Source: JAICJJ01 sp039809985 (GTDB lineage Bacteria > Chloroflexota > Chloroflexia > Thermomicrobiales > UBA6265). Taken from it: a stretch of 64,000 bases of DNA. Position numbers and translations under genes: made by a program. The notes below the pieces were generated by a model, which searched no databases, had not been told where the DNA came from, and was given only the letters and a program-made list of their open reading frames with translations. The stretch spans positions 30,753 to 94,752 of the forward strand of contig JBDHWC010000002.1 in NCBI GenBank assembly GCA_039809985.1. The letters run 5' to 3'. Shown piece after piece: positions 34,565 to 44,332 of the stretch; within the stretch, counting starts at the first letter, position 1, and every line of letters starts with the position of its first letter.

Positions 34565-35176
34565 TCACGGTGCGCTGATCATCGGCCGCATCTCGTCGAT
34601 CATCCGCGGTGAAACTCCCTTCACGCGCGCGAGGTCGTCGACCGTCGCATAGGGCCCGTTCGCCTCACGGTCGGCCACGATACGGGCGGCCAGGGTCGGC
34701 CCGATCCCCGGCAACCGCTCCAGTTCGTCCGCTCCCGCTCGGTTGATATTGATCGTGCTGCCTTGGTCGCCCACCGGCGGCAACAACGCGGGCAATGACG
34801 TGCGGGTGGCATTCGCGCGCGTCGGGGCCGGTTTCGGTGTCCGCGTTGCGGTCGCCTCGGGTGTCGGCTGGATCGCCGGGATGTCGACGACCGGTGGCTG
34901 CCCGATCTGCCGGGCGACGTTGACCGAAGCGAGATCGGCGTCCGGGGCGAACCCGCCAGCGGCATCGATCGCGTCGCCGTAGCGCGACCCGGCCGCGAGC
35001 GAGTAGGTGCCGGGCCGGGCCACCGCGCCGCGCACCTCGACCGAGATGCTGCCGAGCACCGCGGGCTGGTCGAGAACGAGGCGTGGCGCGGCCCGCTCGT
35101 CGGCCCAGGTCAGGAGGCCGAACACCGTGGCCAGCCCGAGGCCGACCGAGATGATCACCGCCACGATCCGGGACAT
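34565..35176 (-). CDS. comEA: ComEA family helix-hairpin-helix DNA receptor
   Basis: A 203 aa protein that binds DNA outside the membrane during natural transformation. One N-terminal membrane anchor (IVAVIISVGLGLATVFGLL) is followed by an SLBB domain (VEVRGAVARPGTYSLAAGSR, about 45-110) and a Thr/Pro/Arg linker. The tandem HhH domain shows ININRAGADELERLPGIGP and DLARVKGVSPRMIDEMRP. The start at 35176 begins the anchor exactly. It precedes comEC and is divergent from mfd. Confidence 0.9.
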   Translation of the reverse strand: MSRIVAVIISVGLGLATVFGLLTWADERAAPRLVLDQPAVLGSISVEVRGAVARPGTYSLAAGSRYGDAIDAAGGFAPDADLASVNVARQIGQPPVVDIPAIQPTPEATATRTPKPAPTRANATRTSLPALLPPVGDQGSTININRAGADELERLPGIGPTLAARIVADREANGPYATVDDLARVKGVSPRMIDEMRPMISAP

Positions 35177-35373
35177 CGCGCGTCCGGTCCTCGCCCCGTG
35201 GGCCGTCGGCCCGGGCGGTGCGCCGGGTCGCGGCGCATCTTCGACGGTGGCCGGGGAGACCGCAAGCCGACAACGTGCTACCCTACCGCGCTCAGCGACG
35301 AGGGCGGGCCGTGCAGGCCGCGCCCCGTTGGTGGTTGCGCGTCGCTTCGCCGCGCCACCGTTCCGAGGTGCCG

Positions 35374-38300
35374 ATGTCCCTCTCCCATCTCCTGCCGAAC
35401 GTCGTCGAGTCGCCGTCCGTCGCCGCAATCCTGGCCGCGGTCGCCGAAGGCGACATGCTCGGCCTGTCGGATGTGCCGTCCGCCGGGCGCCCGGTGGTTG
35501 CCGCAGCCCTCGCCGCCCGCGCCCCCGGCCCGCTGCTGATCGTCACGCCGCGCGCGGACCGGGCCGATCGGATGGCGGCCGCCCTCGGGACCTACTTGCC
35601 GCAAGGGCACGACCTGGCGCTCTGGCCCGCACCCGACGCGCTGCCGTTCGAGCAGTTGCCGTTCGACCTCGGCGTCGCCACCGAGCGGGTCCGGGTCCTC
35701 GACCGACTTGCCAACGCCGAAGCCGACGAGGGGCCGCCGCCGGTGGTGGTCACCTCGGTCAGCGGACTGTTGCACCTCGTCATGCCACCGGCGGCCCTCC
35801 GGGTCCACGCACGCAAGATCACCGTCGGCGGCCGGGTTGAGGTCGACTCGCTGCTGCACTGGGCCGTCGCGCACGGCTACCAGACCGTTCCGCTGGTCCA
35901 AGCCCCCGGCGAGCTGGCGCACCGCGGCGGCATCGTCGACCTCTTCCCGCCCGGCAACGACCTCCCGGTCCGGATCGACCTCTTCGGCGACGAGGTGGAG
36001 ACGATCCGAACCTTCGACCCGTCCTCCCAGCGGTCCACTGCCCGCCTCCGCGAGATCCGGCTGCTGCCGCCGTCGGAACTGCCGATCTGGAACCTCGCGT
36101 CAGCGGCGGAGCGGCTCCGGCTCCTGCCGATCGACACACTCCGACCCGAGGTGGCGGCCGAGTGGCAGCGGATGCTGGACCAGATGGACGCCGGCGTCGT
36201 TCCCGCGTCGATTGACCTCTTCGCGCCCTACCTGCTCGATCGCGACGCGACTCTGGTCGACTATCTCGGCGACCGGGCGACCGTGATCGTCGACGACCCG
36301 GCCGCCGTCGCCCTCGCCGCAAGTCAGCTCGCCGCTCAGGCCGCGGAACTCGAGCAGGCGTTCGTCGCCAACGCCGAGCTGCCGCCTGGCCTCGTCTCGC
36401 CGATCGCCACGTGGGAGCGCGTGTCGGAGCAGCTCGGCCTGTTCCCCGGCATCGCTTTTGGCGGCTCCCACGCGGATCGCCCTGCCGGCGTCGAGGACGC
36501 GCCCAACTTCGCCGGCCGTCTCGGCGACGTGGTCGAGCACGTCCGCGGCCGCCTCGCCGACGGATGGCGGCTGGCGATCGCCACCGACCAAGTCGAACGG
36601 CTGACCGAGATCTTCGAGGACCACGACATCTTCCCGCGCCGGGACAAGCGGCGCGGCATCGACGCCGTCGCCGCCCTGCCGCTTCCCGCCGGCACCCTCG
36701 AGATTCGAGCCTCGGACCTCGACGGCGGCTGGGCGATGCCCGACGTGCGCACCTTGGTGCTGAGCGACCTGGAAATCTTCGGCTTCCGCAAGCAGGTTCG
36801 CCGGGCGCACCGGCGGCCCGGCTTCCAAGTGGACAGCGAGGCCTTCGCCCGCGGCTTGGTGCCGGGCGAGTTCGTCGTCCACGTCGACCACGGCGTTGCC
36901 CGGTTCGCCGGCCTCGCCCGGCTGGAGACGAACGGGGTCGAGCGGGAGTACATGCTCCTGACCTACGCCAAGGACGAGAAGCTCTACGTGCCGGTCGACC
37001 AGAGCGACCGCGTCTCCCGCTACTCCGGCGGCGGTTTGGAGCCGACTCTCACCCGGCTCGGCTCCGGCGAGTGGGCGCAGGTCAAGCGCAAGGTGCGCAA
37101 GGCCGTCCGCGAGATGGCCTTCGAGCTGATCCAGCTCTACGCCGCCCGCGAGACGGCGACCGGCCACGCCTTCCCGGCCGACACCACGTGGGACCATGAA
37201 CTGGCCGAGTCGTTCCCGTTCACCGAGACGCCCGACCAGCAACGGGCCATCGACGCCACCCGGGCCGACATGGAGTCGGCCGAGCCGATGGACCGCCTGA
37301 TCTGCGGCGACGTCGGCTTCGGCAAGACCGAGGTCGCCCTTCGGGCGGCGTTCAAGGCCGTCAACAACGGGCGGCAGGTGGCCGTGCTGGTGCCGACCAC
37401 GGTGCTCGCCCTCCAGCACTTCACGACCTTCAGCCAGCGACTCGCCCCCTTCCCGGTCCGGGTCGAGATGCTCTCCCGCCTCCGCTCGAAAGCCGAGCAG
37501 CGCGAGACGCTCGAGGCGCTCGCCGACGGCGCGGTCGACATCGTGATCGGCACCCACCGGCTGGTGCAGCGCGACGTTGCCTTCCGCAACCTGGGACTCG
37601 TGGTGATCGACGAGGAGCAGCGCTTCGGCGTCCGCCAGAAGGAGTTCCTGAAGCAGCTGCGGACCGAGGTCGACGTGATGACCATGAGCGCGACGCCGAT
37701 CCCGCGCACCCTCCACATGGCCCTCGCCGGCATCCGCGACATCAGCATCATCGACACCGCGCCGCAACTGCGGCTGCCGGTTCGCACCTTCGTCACCGCA
37801 CGCTCCGACCAGCTCGTGCGCGAGGCGATCCTGCGCGAGCTGGACCGTGGCGGGCAGGTCTACTTCGTCCACAACCGGGTCCACGACATCGACCATCAGC
37901 TGGCCAAGCTGAAGGAACTGGTCCCCGAGGCCCGACTCGGCGTCGGCCACGGCCAGATGGACGAGGACGTGCTGGAGGAGGTCGTCCTCGGCTTCGTCCG
38001 CCACGACTTCGACGTGCTGCTGTCGACGACGATCATCGAGTCCGGCATCGACATCCCGAACGTCAACACGATCGTCATCGACAACGCCGACACGCTCGGC
38101 CTCACCCAGCTCTACCAGCTGCGGGGCCGCGTCGGCCGCAGCGCGAACCGGGCCTACGCCTACCTCCTCTTCAAGCCGGACAAGTCCCTCTCGGACGAGG
38201 CGCACGAACGCCTCGACGCGATCCAAGAAGCAACCGAGCTCGGGGCGGGCCTGAAGGTCGCCATGCGCGACATGGAAATCCGCGGCGCGGGCAATGTCCT

Positions 38301-38874
38301 CGGCGCGGAGCAGAGCGGGCACATCGCCGCCATCGGGTACGAACTGTACATTCGCCTTCTCAGCCAGGCAGTCGAGGAAATCCGGGCCGGCCAGCCGGTC
38401 GACGACCGAGGCCCCGTCACGCTCGACCTGCCGCTCACGGCTCTCATCCCGGTCGACTACATCCCGGACACCGAACTGCGACTGGCCACCTACCGCCGGG
38501 TGGCGGGGGTGGCCAGCCTCCCGGAGCTCGCCGCCATGCGCGACGAACTCGACGATCGGTTCGGGCCAGCGCCGGAGGAGGTCGAGCACCTGCTGGCCCT
38601 CATCGCCCTCCGGGTCAGGGCCGAGGCGCTCGGCATCGAGTCGATGGTCGAGCGCGAGCGCGAGATCGTCCTGCGCCCGGTCGAGACCGCCGGGCTCGGA
38701 CCCCGGCTGCGGAGTCGCCTCGGGCCGGCCCTGAAATTGACGCCGAACTCGGTCAGGCTGCGGCTGGCCGACCTCGCGATGCCGTGGCAGGAGGCGATCG
38801 ACCTCGTCCTCGACGCGATTCCGCCACGGGCGGCGCCCGTCGCGGACGAGGCCGCCGTCGCCCTCGCGCGTTGA
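35374..38874 (+). CDS. mfd: Transcription-repair coupling factor Mfd
   Basis: A 1166 aa DNA translocase that removes stalled RNA polymerase and recruits UvrA. The N-terminal UvrB-like region holds LIVTPRADRADRMAAAL and GGIVDLFPPG. The RNA-polymerase-interacting domain starts at PGEFVVHVDHGVARFAGL. The helicase core has Walker A CGDVGFGKTEVALRAA, DEEQRFGVRQKE, SATPIPRTLHMAL and QLRGRVGRS. Then follow the TRG motif and the C-terminal UvrA-occluding domain. The ATG at 35374 follows GAGGTG. Length is normal for the family. Confidence 0.96.
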   Translation: MSLSHLLPNVVESPSVAAILAAVAEGDMLGLSDVPSAGRPVVAAALAARAPGPLLIVTPRADRADRMAAALGTYLPQGHDLALWPAPDALPFEQLPFDLGVATERVRVLDRLANAEADEGPPPVVVTSVSGLLHLVMPPAALRVHARKITVGGRVEVDSLLHWAVAHGYQTVPLVQAPGELAHRGGIVDLFPPGNDLPVRIDLFGDEVETIRTFDPSSQRSTARLREIRLLPPSELPIWNLASAAERLRLLPIDTLRPEVAAEWQRMLDQMDAGVVPASIDLFAPYLLDRDATLVDYLGDRATVIVDDPAAVALAASQLAAQAAELEQAFVANAELPPGLVSPIATWERVSEQLGLFPGIAFGGSHADRPAGVEDAPNFAGRLGDVVEHVRGRLADGWRLAIATDQVERLTEIFEDHDIFPRRDKRRGIDAVAALPLPAGTLEIRASDLDGGWAMPDVRTLVLSDLEIFGFRKQVRRAHRRPGFQVDSEAFARGLVPGEFVVHVDHGVARFAGLARLETNGVEREYMLLTYAKDEKLYVPVDQSDRVSRYSGGGLEPTLTRLGSGEWAQVKRKVRKAVREMAFELIQLYAARETATGHAFPADTTWDHELAESFPFTETPDQQRAIDATRADMESAEPMDRLICGDVGFGKTEVALRAAFKAVNNGRQVAVLVPTTVLALQHFTTFSQRLAPFPVRVEMLSRLRSKAEQRETLEALADGAVDIVIGTHRLVQRDVAFRNLGLVVIDEEQRFGVRQKEFLKQLRTEVDVMTMSATPIPRTLHMALAGIRDISIIDTAPQLRLPVRTFVTARSDQLVREAILRELDRGGQVYFVHNRVHDIDHQLAKLKELVPEARLGVGHGQMDEDVLEEVVLGFVRHDFDVLLSTTIIESGIDIPNVNTIVIDNADTLGLTQLYQLRGRVGRSANRAYAYLLFKPDKSLSDEAHERLDAIQEATELGAGLKVAMRDMEIRGAGNVLGAEQSGHIAAIGYELYIRLLSQAVEEIRAGQPVDDRGPVTLDLPLTALIPVDYIPDTELRLATYRRVAGVASLPELAAMRDELDDRFGPAPEEVEHLLALIALRVRAEALGIESMVEREREIVLRPVETAGLGPRLRSRLGPALKLTPNSVRLRLADLAMPWQEAIDLVLDAIPPRAAPVADEAAVALAR

Positions 38875-38880
38875 CACGAC

Positions 38881-38908
38881 GCGGGCCGCACGTCGCCGTG
38901 CGGCCCGC
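38881..38908. terminator. Bidirectional terminator between mfd and sat-cysC
   Basis: A perfect 12 bp GC-rich stem (38881-38892 with 38897-38908) and TCGC loop between convergent genes. Confidence 0.75.
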
Positions 38909-38937
38909 GCTCGGGGTCTTGTGCTCGGACGCGCGCC

Positions 38938-40701
38938 CTACGGGGCGGTTGCCCCGTTCGCGGCGGCGGGCGCCTCGCGTCGGACGAAGCCGCGCGCGGC
39001 CAGTTCGTCCATGATCAGGCGGGCGTTCTCCTCCGGCGTGTGCTTGAGCGTGTCGAGGTGGATCTCCGGGTTCAGGGGCGGCTCGTACGGGTCGCTGATG
39101 CCGGTGAACTCCTTGATCTCGCCGCGGCGGGCCTTGGCGTACATCCCCTTCACGTCGCGCCGCTCGCACTCGGCCAGCGGCGTGTCGACGAAGATCTCGA
39201 TGAACTGGTCGTCGTCCATCATCGCCCGCACCGCGTCGCGGGTCGACCGGTAGGGCGACACCGCCGCGCACATCACCGTCCCGCCGTGGCGGACGATCTC
39301 GCTGGCGACGAAGCCGATCCGCAGAATGTTGGTGTCGCGGTCCTCGCGGCTGAAGCCGAGCCCCTTCGAGAGGTGGGTGCGGACCACGTCGCCGTCAAGC
39401 TCGGTCACCTGCCGGCCCGCCTCCAGCAGCAGGGTGGAGAGGACCGCGGCCGTCGTCGACTTGCCGGCCCCGCTCAGCCCGGTGAACCAGAGGCAGAAGC
39501 CCTGCCGGTGCCGCGGCGGGTAGGCCTCGCCGAGGATCTCGGCGGTCGTCGGCCGGCTGAACCACGCCGGCAGCAAACGACCCTTGGCGAGGTACTCCTC
39601 CCGCACCTGGGTGCCGGAGATGTTGGCCGTCTTGGTCCCGGCGGGGATCTTGGAGACTTCCTCGTACCGGTCCTCGTCGGGGAGGTAGAGCAGCTCCTGG
39701 AACGGGACCATCTTGACGCCGGTCTCGTCCTGGTGCTGCGCAACGAGTTCCTGCGCCTCGTAGGGTCCGAAGAACGGCTTGCCGGTCGAGTCCTTGCCCG
39801 GCCCCGCGTGGTCCCGGCCGACAACGAAGTGGTTCGCCCCGTAGTTGCGTCGGATGATCGCGTGCCACAACGCCTCGCGCGGGCCGCCCATTCGCATCGC
39901 CAGCGGCAGCAGCGAGAGGACGACTCGGTCCGGCTGGTAGTAGTTCTGCGTCAGCGCCTTGTAGGTGCGGACCCGGGTGTAGTGGTCGACGTCGCCCGGC
40001 TTGGTCATGCCGACCGACGGGTGGAGCAGCAGCACGCCGTCGACCGCCTCGATCGCCCGCTTGGTCAGCTCCTCGTGCACCCGATGCATCGGGTTGCGGG
40101 TCTGGAACGCGACAACGTTCTTGTAGCCGGTCCTCGCCAACAGTTCGCGGGCCTCGGCCGGGGTCCGCCGCAGGTCCTGGAAGTCGTAGTGGGCCGGCAG
40201 CTTGAGCACGCACAGTTTGCCCGAGGCGTTCAGCCGGCCCCAGCGCGCCATCTCGTTCACCAACGGGTGCTTGGCGTCGCTGGTCCGGAAGACGTGCTCG
40301 GCGAACTCCGCCGGGTCCCAAGGGTAGAGCTCCTCGACCGTCATGATCGCGAGCAGGTCGTTCTTGGCGTCGCGGATCGCGATGTCGGACCCCTGCCGGA
40401 TGCCGGCGTCGGTCGCGACCGGGAAGGTGACCGGCATCGGGAAGAGTGTGCCGTCGGCCAGCCGCATCTCGGTCAGGACCCGACGGTAGTCGGCCTCGTT
40501 CATGAAGCGGTCGAGCGGCGAGAAGGCCCCGACTGCCAGCATCTCGAGATCGCAGACCACCCGCGGCGTCACCTGGATCGACGGCAGCGTGCTCGCGTAG
40601 GCGCGCGCCTCGGCCAGTTCGTCCTCCGGCACCATCAGATCAATCAGCTTGCCGCCATAGGGTGCGATCACGGTTCCGGTCTCCTTCGTGCTGGTTGCCA
40701 A
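38938..40701 (-). CDS. Bifunctional sulfate adenylyltransferase / adenylylsulfate kinase
   Basis: A 587 aa fusion (Sat-CysC) that makes APS from sulfate and ATP, then phosphorylates it to PAPS. Residues about 15-395 are an ATP sulfurylase of the Sat type with QTRNPMHRVHEELTKRA (HxxH site), GRDHAGPG and the HPSVGMTKPGD loop. Residues about 400-575 are APS kinase with P-loop FTGLSGAGKSTTA, LDGDVVRTHLSKGLGFSREDRDTN and the KGMYAKARRGEI lid. The start is a TTG with GAGGAG upstream. It lies 57 bp after a TauE/SafE-type transporter gene, forming a sulfur operon. No PAPS reductase is in the window. Confidence 0.93.
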   Translation of the reverse strand: MATSTKETGTVIAPYGGKLIDLMVPEDELAEARAYASTLPSIQVTPRVVCDLEMLAVGAFSPLDRFMNEADYRRVLTEMRLADGTLFPMPVTFPVATDAGIRQGSDIAIRDAKNDLLAIMTVEELYPWDPAEFAEHVFRTSDAKHPLVNEMARWGRLNASGKLCVLKLPAHYDFQDLRRTPAEARELLARTGYKNVVAFQTRNPMHRVHEELTKRAIEAVDGVLLLHPSVGMTKPGDVDHYTRVRTYKALTQNYYQPDRVVLSLLPLAMRMGGPREALWHAIIRRNYGANHFVVGRDHAGPGKDSTGKPFFGPYEAQELVAQHQDETGVKMVPFQELLYLPDEDRYEEVSKIPAGTKTANISGTQVREEYLAKGRLLPAWFSRPTTAEILGEAYPPRHRQGFCLWFTGLSGAGKSTTAAVLSTLLLEAGRQVTELDGDVVRTHLSKGLGFSREDRDTNILRIGFVASEIVRHGGTVMCAAVSPYRSTRDAVRAMMDDDQFIEIFVDTPLAECERRDVKGMYAKARRGEIKEFTGISDPYEPPLNPEIHLDTLKHTPEENARLIMDELAARGFVRREAPAAANGATAP

Positions 40702-40758
40702 CTCCGACGACTCCTCGTGACTGGCCGCGGCCCCGCCGCGACCGCTGCGACGACGTTC

Positions 40759-41541
40759 CTACTGAATCAGGGTCCAGGCGGCCGTCAGCAGCAAGCCGGC
40801 CATCCCGACTTGCAGCGGCCGTCGCGGCACCCAGTTGGCGAGGCGACTGCCGATCAGCACCCCGGGGATCGAGCCGATCAGCAACCGGCCGGCGATCCCG
40901 ATCTGAACGTCCTGCATGAAGAACTGGTGGGCGAGCGCGCCCGCCGTGACGAGAACGAAGGCGTGGGCGATGTCCGTGCCGACCATCTTCGCCGGGGCCA
41001 GGGAGACCACCATCACCAGCAGGGCGATGATCAGGCTGCCGCTGCCGATCGAGGTCAGGCCGACGAGGAAGCCGCCGAAGACGCCGATCGCGATGACCCT
41101 GCCGGTCGGCATGCTCTTGAGGTCGAACTCGGTGCTCGCGGTGACGCTCTTGGTGCCGACCAGCACGCGGCGGATCATCATCACCGCGGCGATCACCAGC
41201 ATCACCCCGATCAGCTGCTTCAGCCGGTGCTCGACCTCGGCCGAGGTATTGGCGGTGTGCAGGCGCGAGAGGATGCCGACCGCGACGACGGTCGCCGGCA
41301 CGCTGCCGATCGCGAGCGCGCGGACCACCCGCCACTCGACCGTGCCCTGCCGCCCGTGCTGCCACGTGCCGGCCAGTTTGGTCAGCGCCGAGTAGGCCAG
41401 GTCGGTGCCGACCGCTCCGGTCGGCGGCAGGCCGAGCAAGAGGAGCAAGGGGGTCATCAGGACGCCGCCGCCGATGCCGGTCAGGCCGATCAGCATGCCG
41501 ACGATCAGGCCCGAGATCGGCAGCAGCAGGTCGTTGCTCAT
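40759..41541 (-). CDS. TauE/SafE family (DUF81) membrane transporter
   Basis: A 260 aa protein with about eight membrane helices. The family signature LTGIGGGVLMTPLLLLLG lies near the N-terminus and is repeated in the second half as LTSIGSGSLIIALLVM. The family exports or imports sulfur-containing anions such as sulfite, sulfoacetate or sulfate. Its place upstream of sat-cysC suggests a sulfate- or sulfite-related role. Start set by GGAGGGG before ATG 41541. Confidence 0.84.
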   Translation of the reverse strand: MSNDLLLPISGLIVGMLIGLTGIGGGVLMTPLLLLLGLPPTGAVGTDLAYSALTKLAGTWQHGRQGTVEWRVVRALAIGSVPATVVAVGILSRLHTANTSAEVEHRLKQLIGVMLVIAAVMMIRRVLVGTKSVTASTEFDLKSMPTGRVIAIGVFGGFLVGLTSIGSGSLIIALLVMVVSLAPAKMVGTDIAHAFVLVTAGALAHQFFMQDVQIGIAGRLLIGSIPGVLIGSRLANWVPRRPLQVGMAGLLLTAAWTLIQ

Positions 41542-41641
41542 GGTTGGTCGTCCCCTCCGGCGGACCGCGAGACCTGCCTCGCCGCCGCCATCCCCTGCCC
41601 CGACCGGAATCCCCACCAAATCGGTAGCCAATATAGAATCT

Positions 41642-41656
41642 CACGGAATTCCCGTG
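41642..41656. promoter_or_regulatory. Near-palindrome upstream of the sulfur operon
   Basis: CACGGAATTCCCGTG centred on GGAATTCC lies about 100 bp upstream of the TauE/SafE gene, in an AT-rich stretch (TTCTATATTGG on the minus strand). It could be an operator. No clean -35/-10 pair is seen. Confidence 0.4.
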
Positions 41657-41711
41657 GACGCAACCCTCTGATACGGCGTACGTACACCAACCGTCCGGCA
41701 GGCGGGAACGA

Positions 41712-44099
41712 TCAAGCCTCGCGCATCAGCGCCACCGTCGCCCCGTCGCCGCCCTGCTCCGGCGGGGCGAGCTCGTGCTCGGCCACGCCCGGGTGCTGCC
41801 GCAGCACGTCGCGCACGACCTGACGCAGCGTGCCCGTCCCCTTGCCGTGGATGATCCGGACGAACGGCAGCCCGGACTCGTACGCCTCGTCGAGGTACTG
41901 GTCGAGCATCTCGACCACCTCCGCCGCCCGGTAGCCGCGCAGGTCGAGTTCGACCGCCGGCACCGCCCGGCTCGCCGCCCGCACCGTCACCCGTTCCTGC
42001 GGCGCGGCCTGCGCCCGTCCGAGCCGTTCCAGCGCCTCGACCGGCTGTCGCGTCTTGAGCGAGCCCATCTGGACGTCGGCGATCCCGTCCGAGACTGCCA
42101 GAACCTCCCCCTCCAGCCCGAACGCGGCCACTCGCACCCGGTCGCCCACGGCGACCGCCCGGCCACCCGCCGGCAGGGCCGGCTTGCCGAGGCGCTCGCG
42201 GCGGAACGTGCGCACGCGGTCGCTGGCTCGTGTCACTTCCTGGCGGCGCTGCTCCAAGTGCTCGCGCGTCGCGGCCACCGTGTCCCGATCCCGCTGCAGG
42301 CGCTTCAGCGTCTCGCGCACTTCGGCCAGTTCAGCCTCGGCCTCGGCGAGCGCCTGCTCACGCGCCTCCATCCGCTGCAACTCGGCGTCGCGCACCGCGC
42401 GGGCGGCCACCCGCCGCAGTTGCCGCGTGTCCTGCTCGGTCTGCCGGGCCCGGGCCAGGGCGGCATCGGCCTCCTCCCGCCGGGCCCGGATGTCGAGCAG
42501 CAGCGACTCGGCCCGGACCTCGTCCGGATCGACCAGACCGGACGCCGCCTCGATGATCGACTCCGGCATGCCGAGCCGCCGGGCGATCGCCAGCGCGTTC
42601 GACCGCCCCGGCACCCCGACCATCAGGCGATAGGTCGGCGCGAGCGTCTGGACGTCGAACTCGACGCTCGCGTTCTCGACCCCCGGTGTGGCGTAGGCGT
42701 AGGCCTTCACTTCCGAATAGTGGGTCGTCGCGATCACGAGCGGCCCGCGTTCCAGCAGGGCGGAGATCAGCGCGCGGGCGAGCGCCGACCCCTCCTGCGG
42801 GTCGGTGCCTGCACCGAGTTCGTCGAGGAGGACGAGGCTCTCGCCGGTCACCTCCTGCAGCATCCCGATCACGGTCCGCATGTGCGCTGAGAAGGTCGAA
42901 AGGCTCTGGGCGATGCTCTGCTCGTCCCCGATGTCGGCAAAGATCGACGGCACCACCGAGACGACGGTGGCGTCGTCGGCCGGCAGGAAGAGTCCGGTCT
43001 GGGCCATCACCGTCAGCAGGCCGACCGTCTTCAGGGCCACCGTCTTGCCGCCCGTGTTCGGGCCGGTGATCAGCAAGACCCGGAACCGTTCGCCAATCTC
43101 GAGGTTGGTCGGGACCACCGTCGCCGGGTCGAGCAGCGGATGCCGCGCCCGGACCAGCCGGATCACGTGCGTCGGGTGGCCGTTCGGGTCAGGCGCGGCG
43201 GCCGGGTCGTGCAGACGAGGCCGGCTGGCTCGCATCGCGAACGCCAGACGGGCCTTGGCCATCGCCAAGTCGAACCGGGCCACCGCCTCGACCATCGCCC
43301 GCAGGGCGTCGGCCTTCGCCCCGACGGCCGCGCTCAACGCGTCGAGGATGCGGTCGACCTCGTGCTGCTCCTCAAGTTGCCGCTCGCGCCATTTGTTGTT
43401 CAGTTCGACGATCTCGAACGGCTCGACGAAGATCGTCTGGCCGCTGGCCGAGGTGTCGTGAACCACGCCCGGCACCGCGGCCCGCGCCTCGGCCCGCACC
43501 GGCACCACGTAGCGACCGTCGCGCGAGGTCACGATCGTGTCCTGCAGCGCCGTGGCGTACTTGCCACCGGTGACCAGCGCGTTGAGCCGCTCCGCCAGCC
43601 GCGACTGGGCCACGCGCACCTCGCGCCGGATGTGGGCCAGGGAAGGGCTCGCCGTGTCGAGCACGTCGCCCCGCGGTCCGATCGAGCGGCCGATGTCGGT
43701 CTCGAGGTTCGTCTGCTCGATGATCCCCTCAATGTGCCGGGCCAGTTCGGGGAACCGGTCGTCGACCCCCGGCAGACGCAGGAAGCCGCGGCGCAGGTTG
43801 CGCGACGCCGCCAGCATGTCCTGCACGAGCTGCAAGTCGCTCGGCTGCAGCCGCGCCCCCTTCTCGGCCCGCTCGGCCAAGCCGCGGACGTCGCGCGCGC
43901 CGCCGATCCCGACTTCCGGGAAGGTCGTCAGCAGGTCGACCGCCTCGGCCGTCACGTCGAGTGAGCGGGCAACCAGAGAGCGCTCGTCGTCCGGGCGCAG
44001 CGTCAGCGCCCGCTCGGCGGCGACGCTGAACTGGCACTCCCGCGACAGCCGCTGGAGCACCTCGAAGAACTCGAGCTTGGCAAGGACATGGTCGTTCAT
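41712..44099 (-). CDS. mutS2: Endonuclease MutS2 / ribosome-rescue ATPase
   Basis: A 795 aa MutS-family ATPase with Walker A TGPNTGGKTVALKTVG, Walker B LVLLDELGAGTDPQEG and the signature STFSAHMRTVIGML. A long coiled coil follows (about 515-620). The C-terminal Smr nuclease domain has VELDLRGYRAAEVVEMLDQY and IIHGKGTGTLRQVVRDVL. MutS2 suppresses homologous recombination in some bacteria and splits collided ribosomes in others. Full length. It is divergent from lexA with a 233 bp gap that contains the lexA promoter. Confidence 0.95.
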   Translation of the reverse strand: MNDHVLAKLEFFEVLQRLSRECQFSVAAERALTLRPDDERSLVARSLDVTAEAVDLLTTFPEVGIGGARDVRGLAERAEKGARLQPSDLQLVQDMLAASRNLRRGFLRLPGVDDRFPELARHIEGIIEQTNLETDIGRSIGPRGDVLDTASPSLAHIRREVRVAQSRLAERLNALVTGGKYATALQDTIVTSRDGRYVVPVRAEARAAVPGVVHDTSASGQTIFVEPFEIVELNNKWRERQLEEQHEVDRILDALSAAVGAKADALRAMVEAVARFDLAMAKARLAFAMRASRPRLHDPAAAPDPNGHPTHVIRLVRARHPLLDPATVVPTNLEIGERFRVLLITGPNTGGKTVALKTVGLLTVMAQTGLFLPADDATVVSVVPSIFADIGDEQSIAQSLSTFSAHMRTVIGMLQEVTGESLVLLDELGAGTDPQEGSALARALISALLERGPLVIATTHYSEVKAYAYATPGVENASVEFDVQTLAPTYRLMVGVPGRSNALAIARRLGMPESIIEAASGLVDPDEVRAESLLLDIRARREEADAALARARQTEQDTRQLRRVAARAVRDAELQRMEAREQALAEAEAELAEVRETLKRLQRDRDTVAATREHLEQRRQEVTRASDRVRTFRRERLGKPALPAGGRAVAVGDRVRVAAFGLEGEVLAVSDGIADVQMGSLKTRQPVEALERLGRAQAAPQERVTVRAASRAVPAVELDLRGYRAAEVVEMLDQYLDEAYESGLPFVRIIHGKGTGTLRQVVRDVLRQHPGVAEHELAPPEQGGDGATVALMREA

Positions 44100-44224
44100 C
44101 GGAGGCCACTCGCAACCGGTGCAAGACGACGACGGTCAACATCGCGAGCCGGGACGCGCCCGCTGCGGCCCGGAAGTGTACTCGCGACGCGAGCCGACAC
44201 CGACCGGCAAGTCCTGGTCCCCGG

Positions 44225-44254
44225 TTGACACGAACATGTGTTCGTTCCTATACT
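44225..44254 (+). promoter_or_regulatory. lexA promoter with embedded SOS box
   Basis: Perfect TTGACA (44225-44230), 18 bp spacer and TATACT (44249-44254). The SOS box CGAACATGTGTTCG (44231-44244) fills the spacer, matching the Gram-positive LexA consensus CGAACRNRYGTTYC except at its last base. LexA bound here would block its own transcription. Confidence 0.88.
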
Positions 44255-44332
44255 CGGGCCAACGCGCGTTGGGGATGCCGCACGCGGATTGGCCCGCACC
44301 GGTCTGCATCCCGGCACAAACGTGAGGGTCAC

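Noticed and set aside
36100..38877. 925-codon open frame opposite mfd
   Set aside because: Antisense of the full-length mfd gene with no recognisable domain or ribosome binding site.
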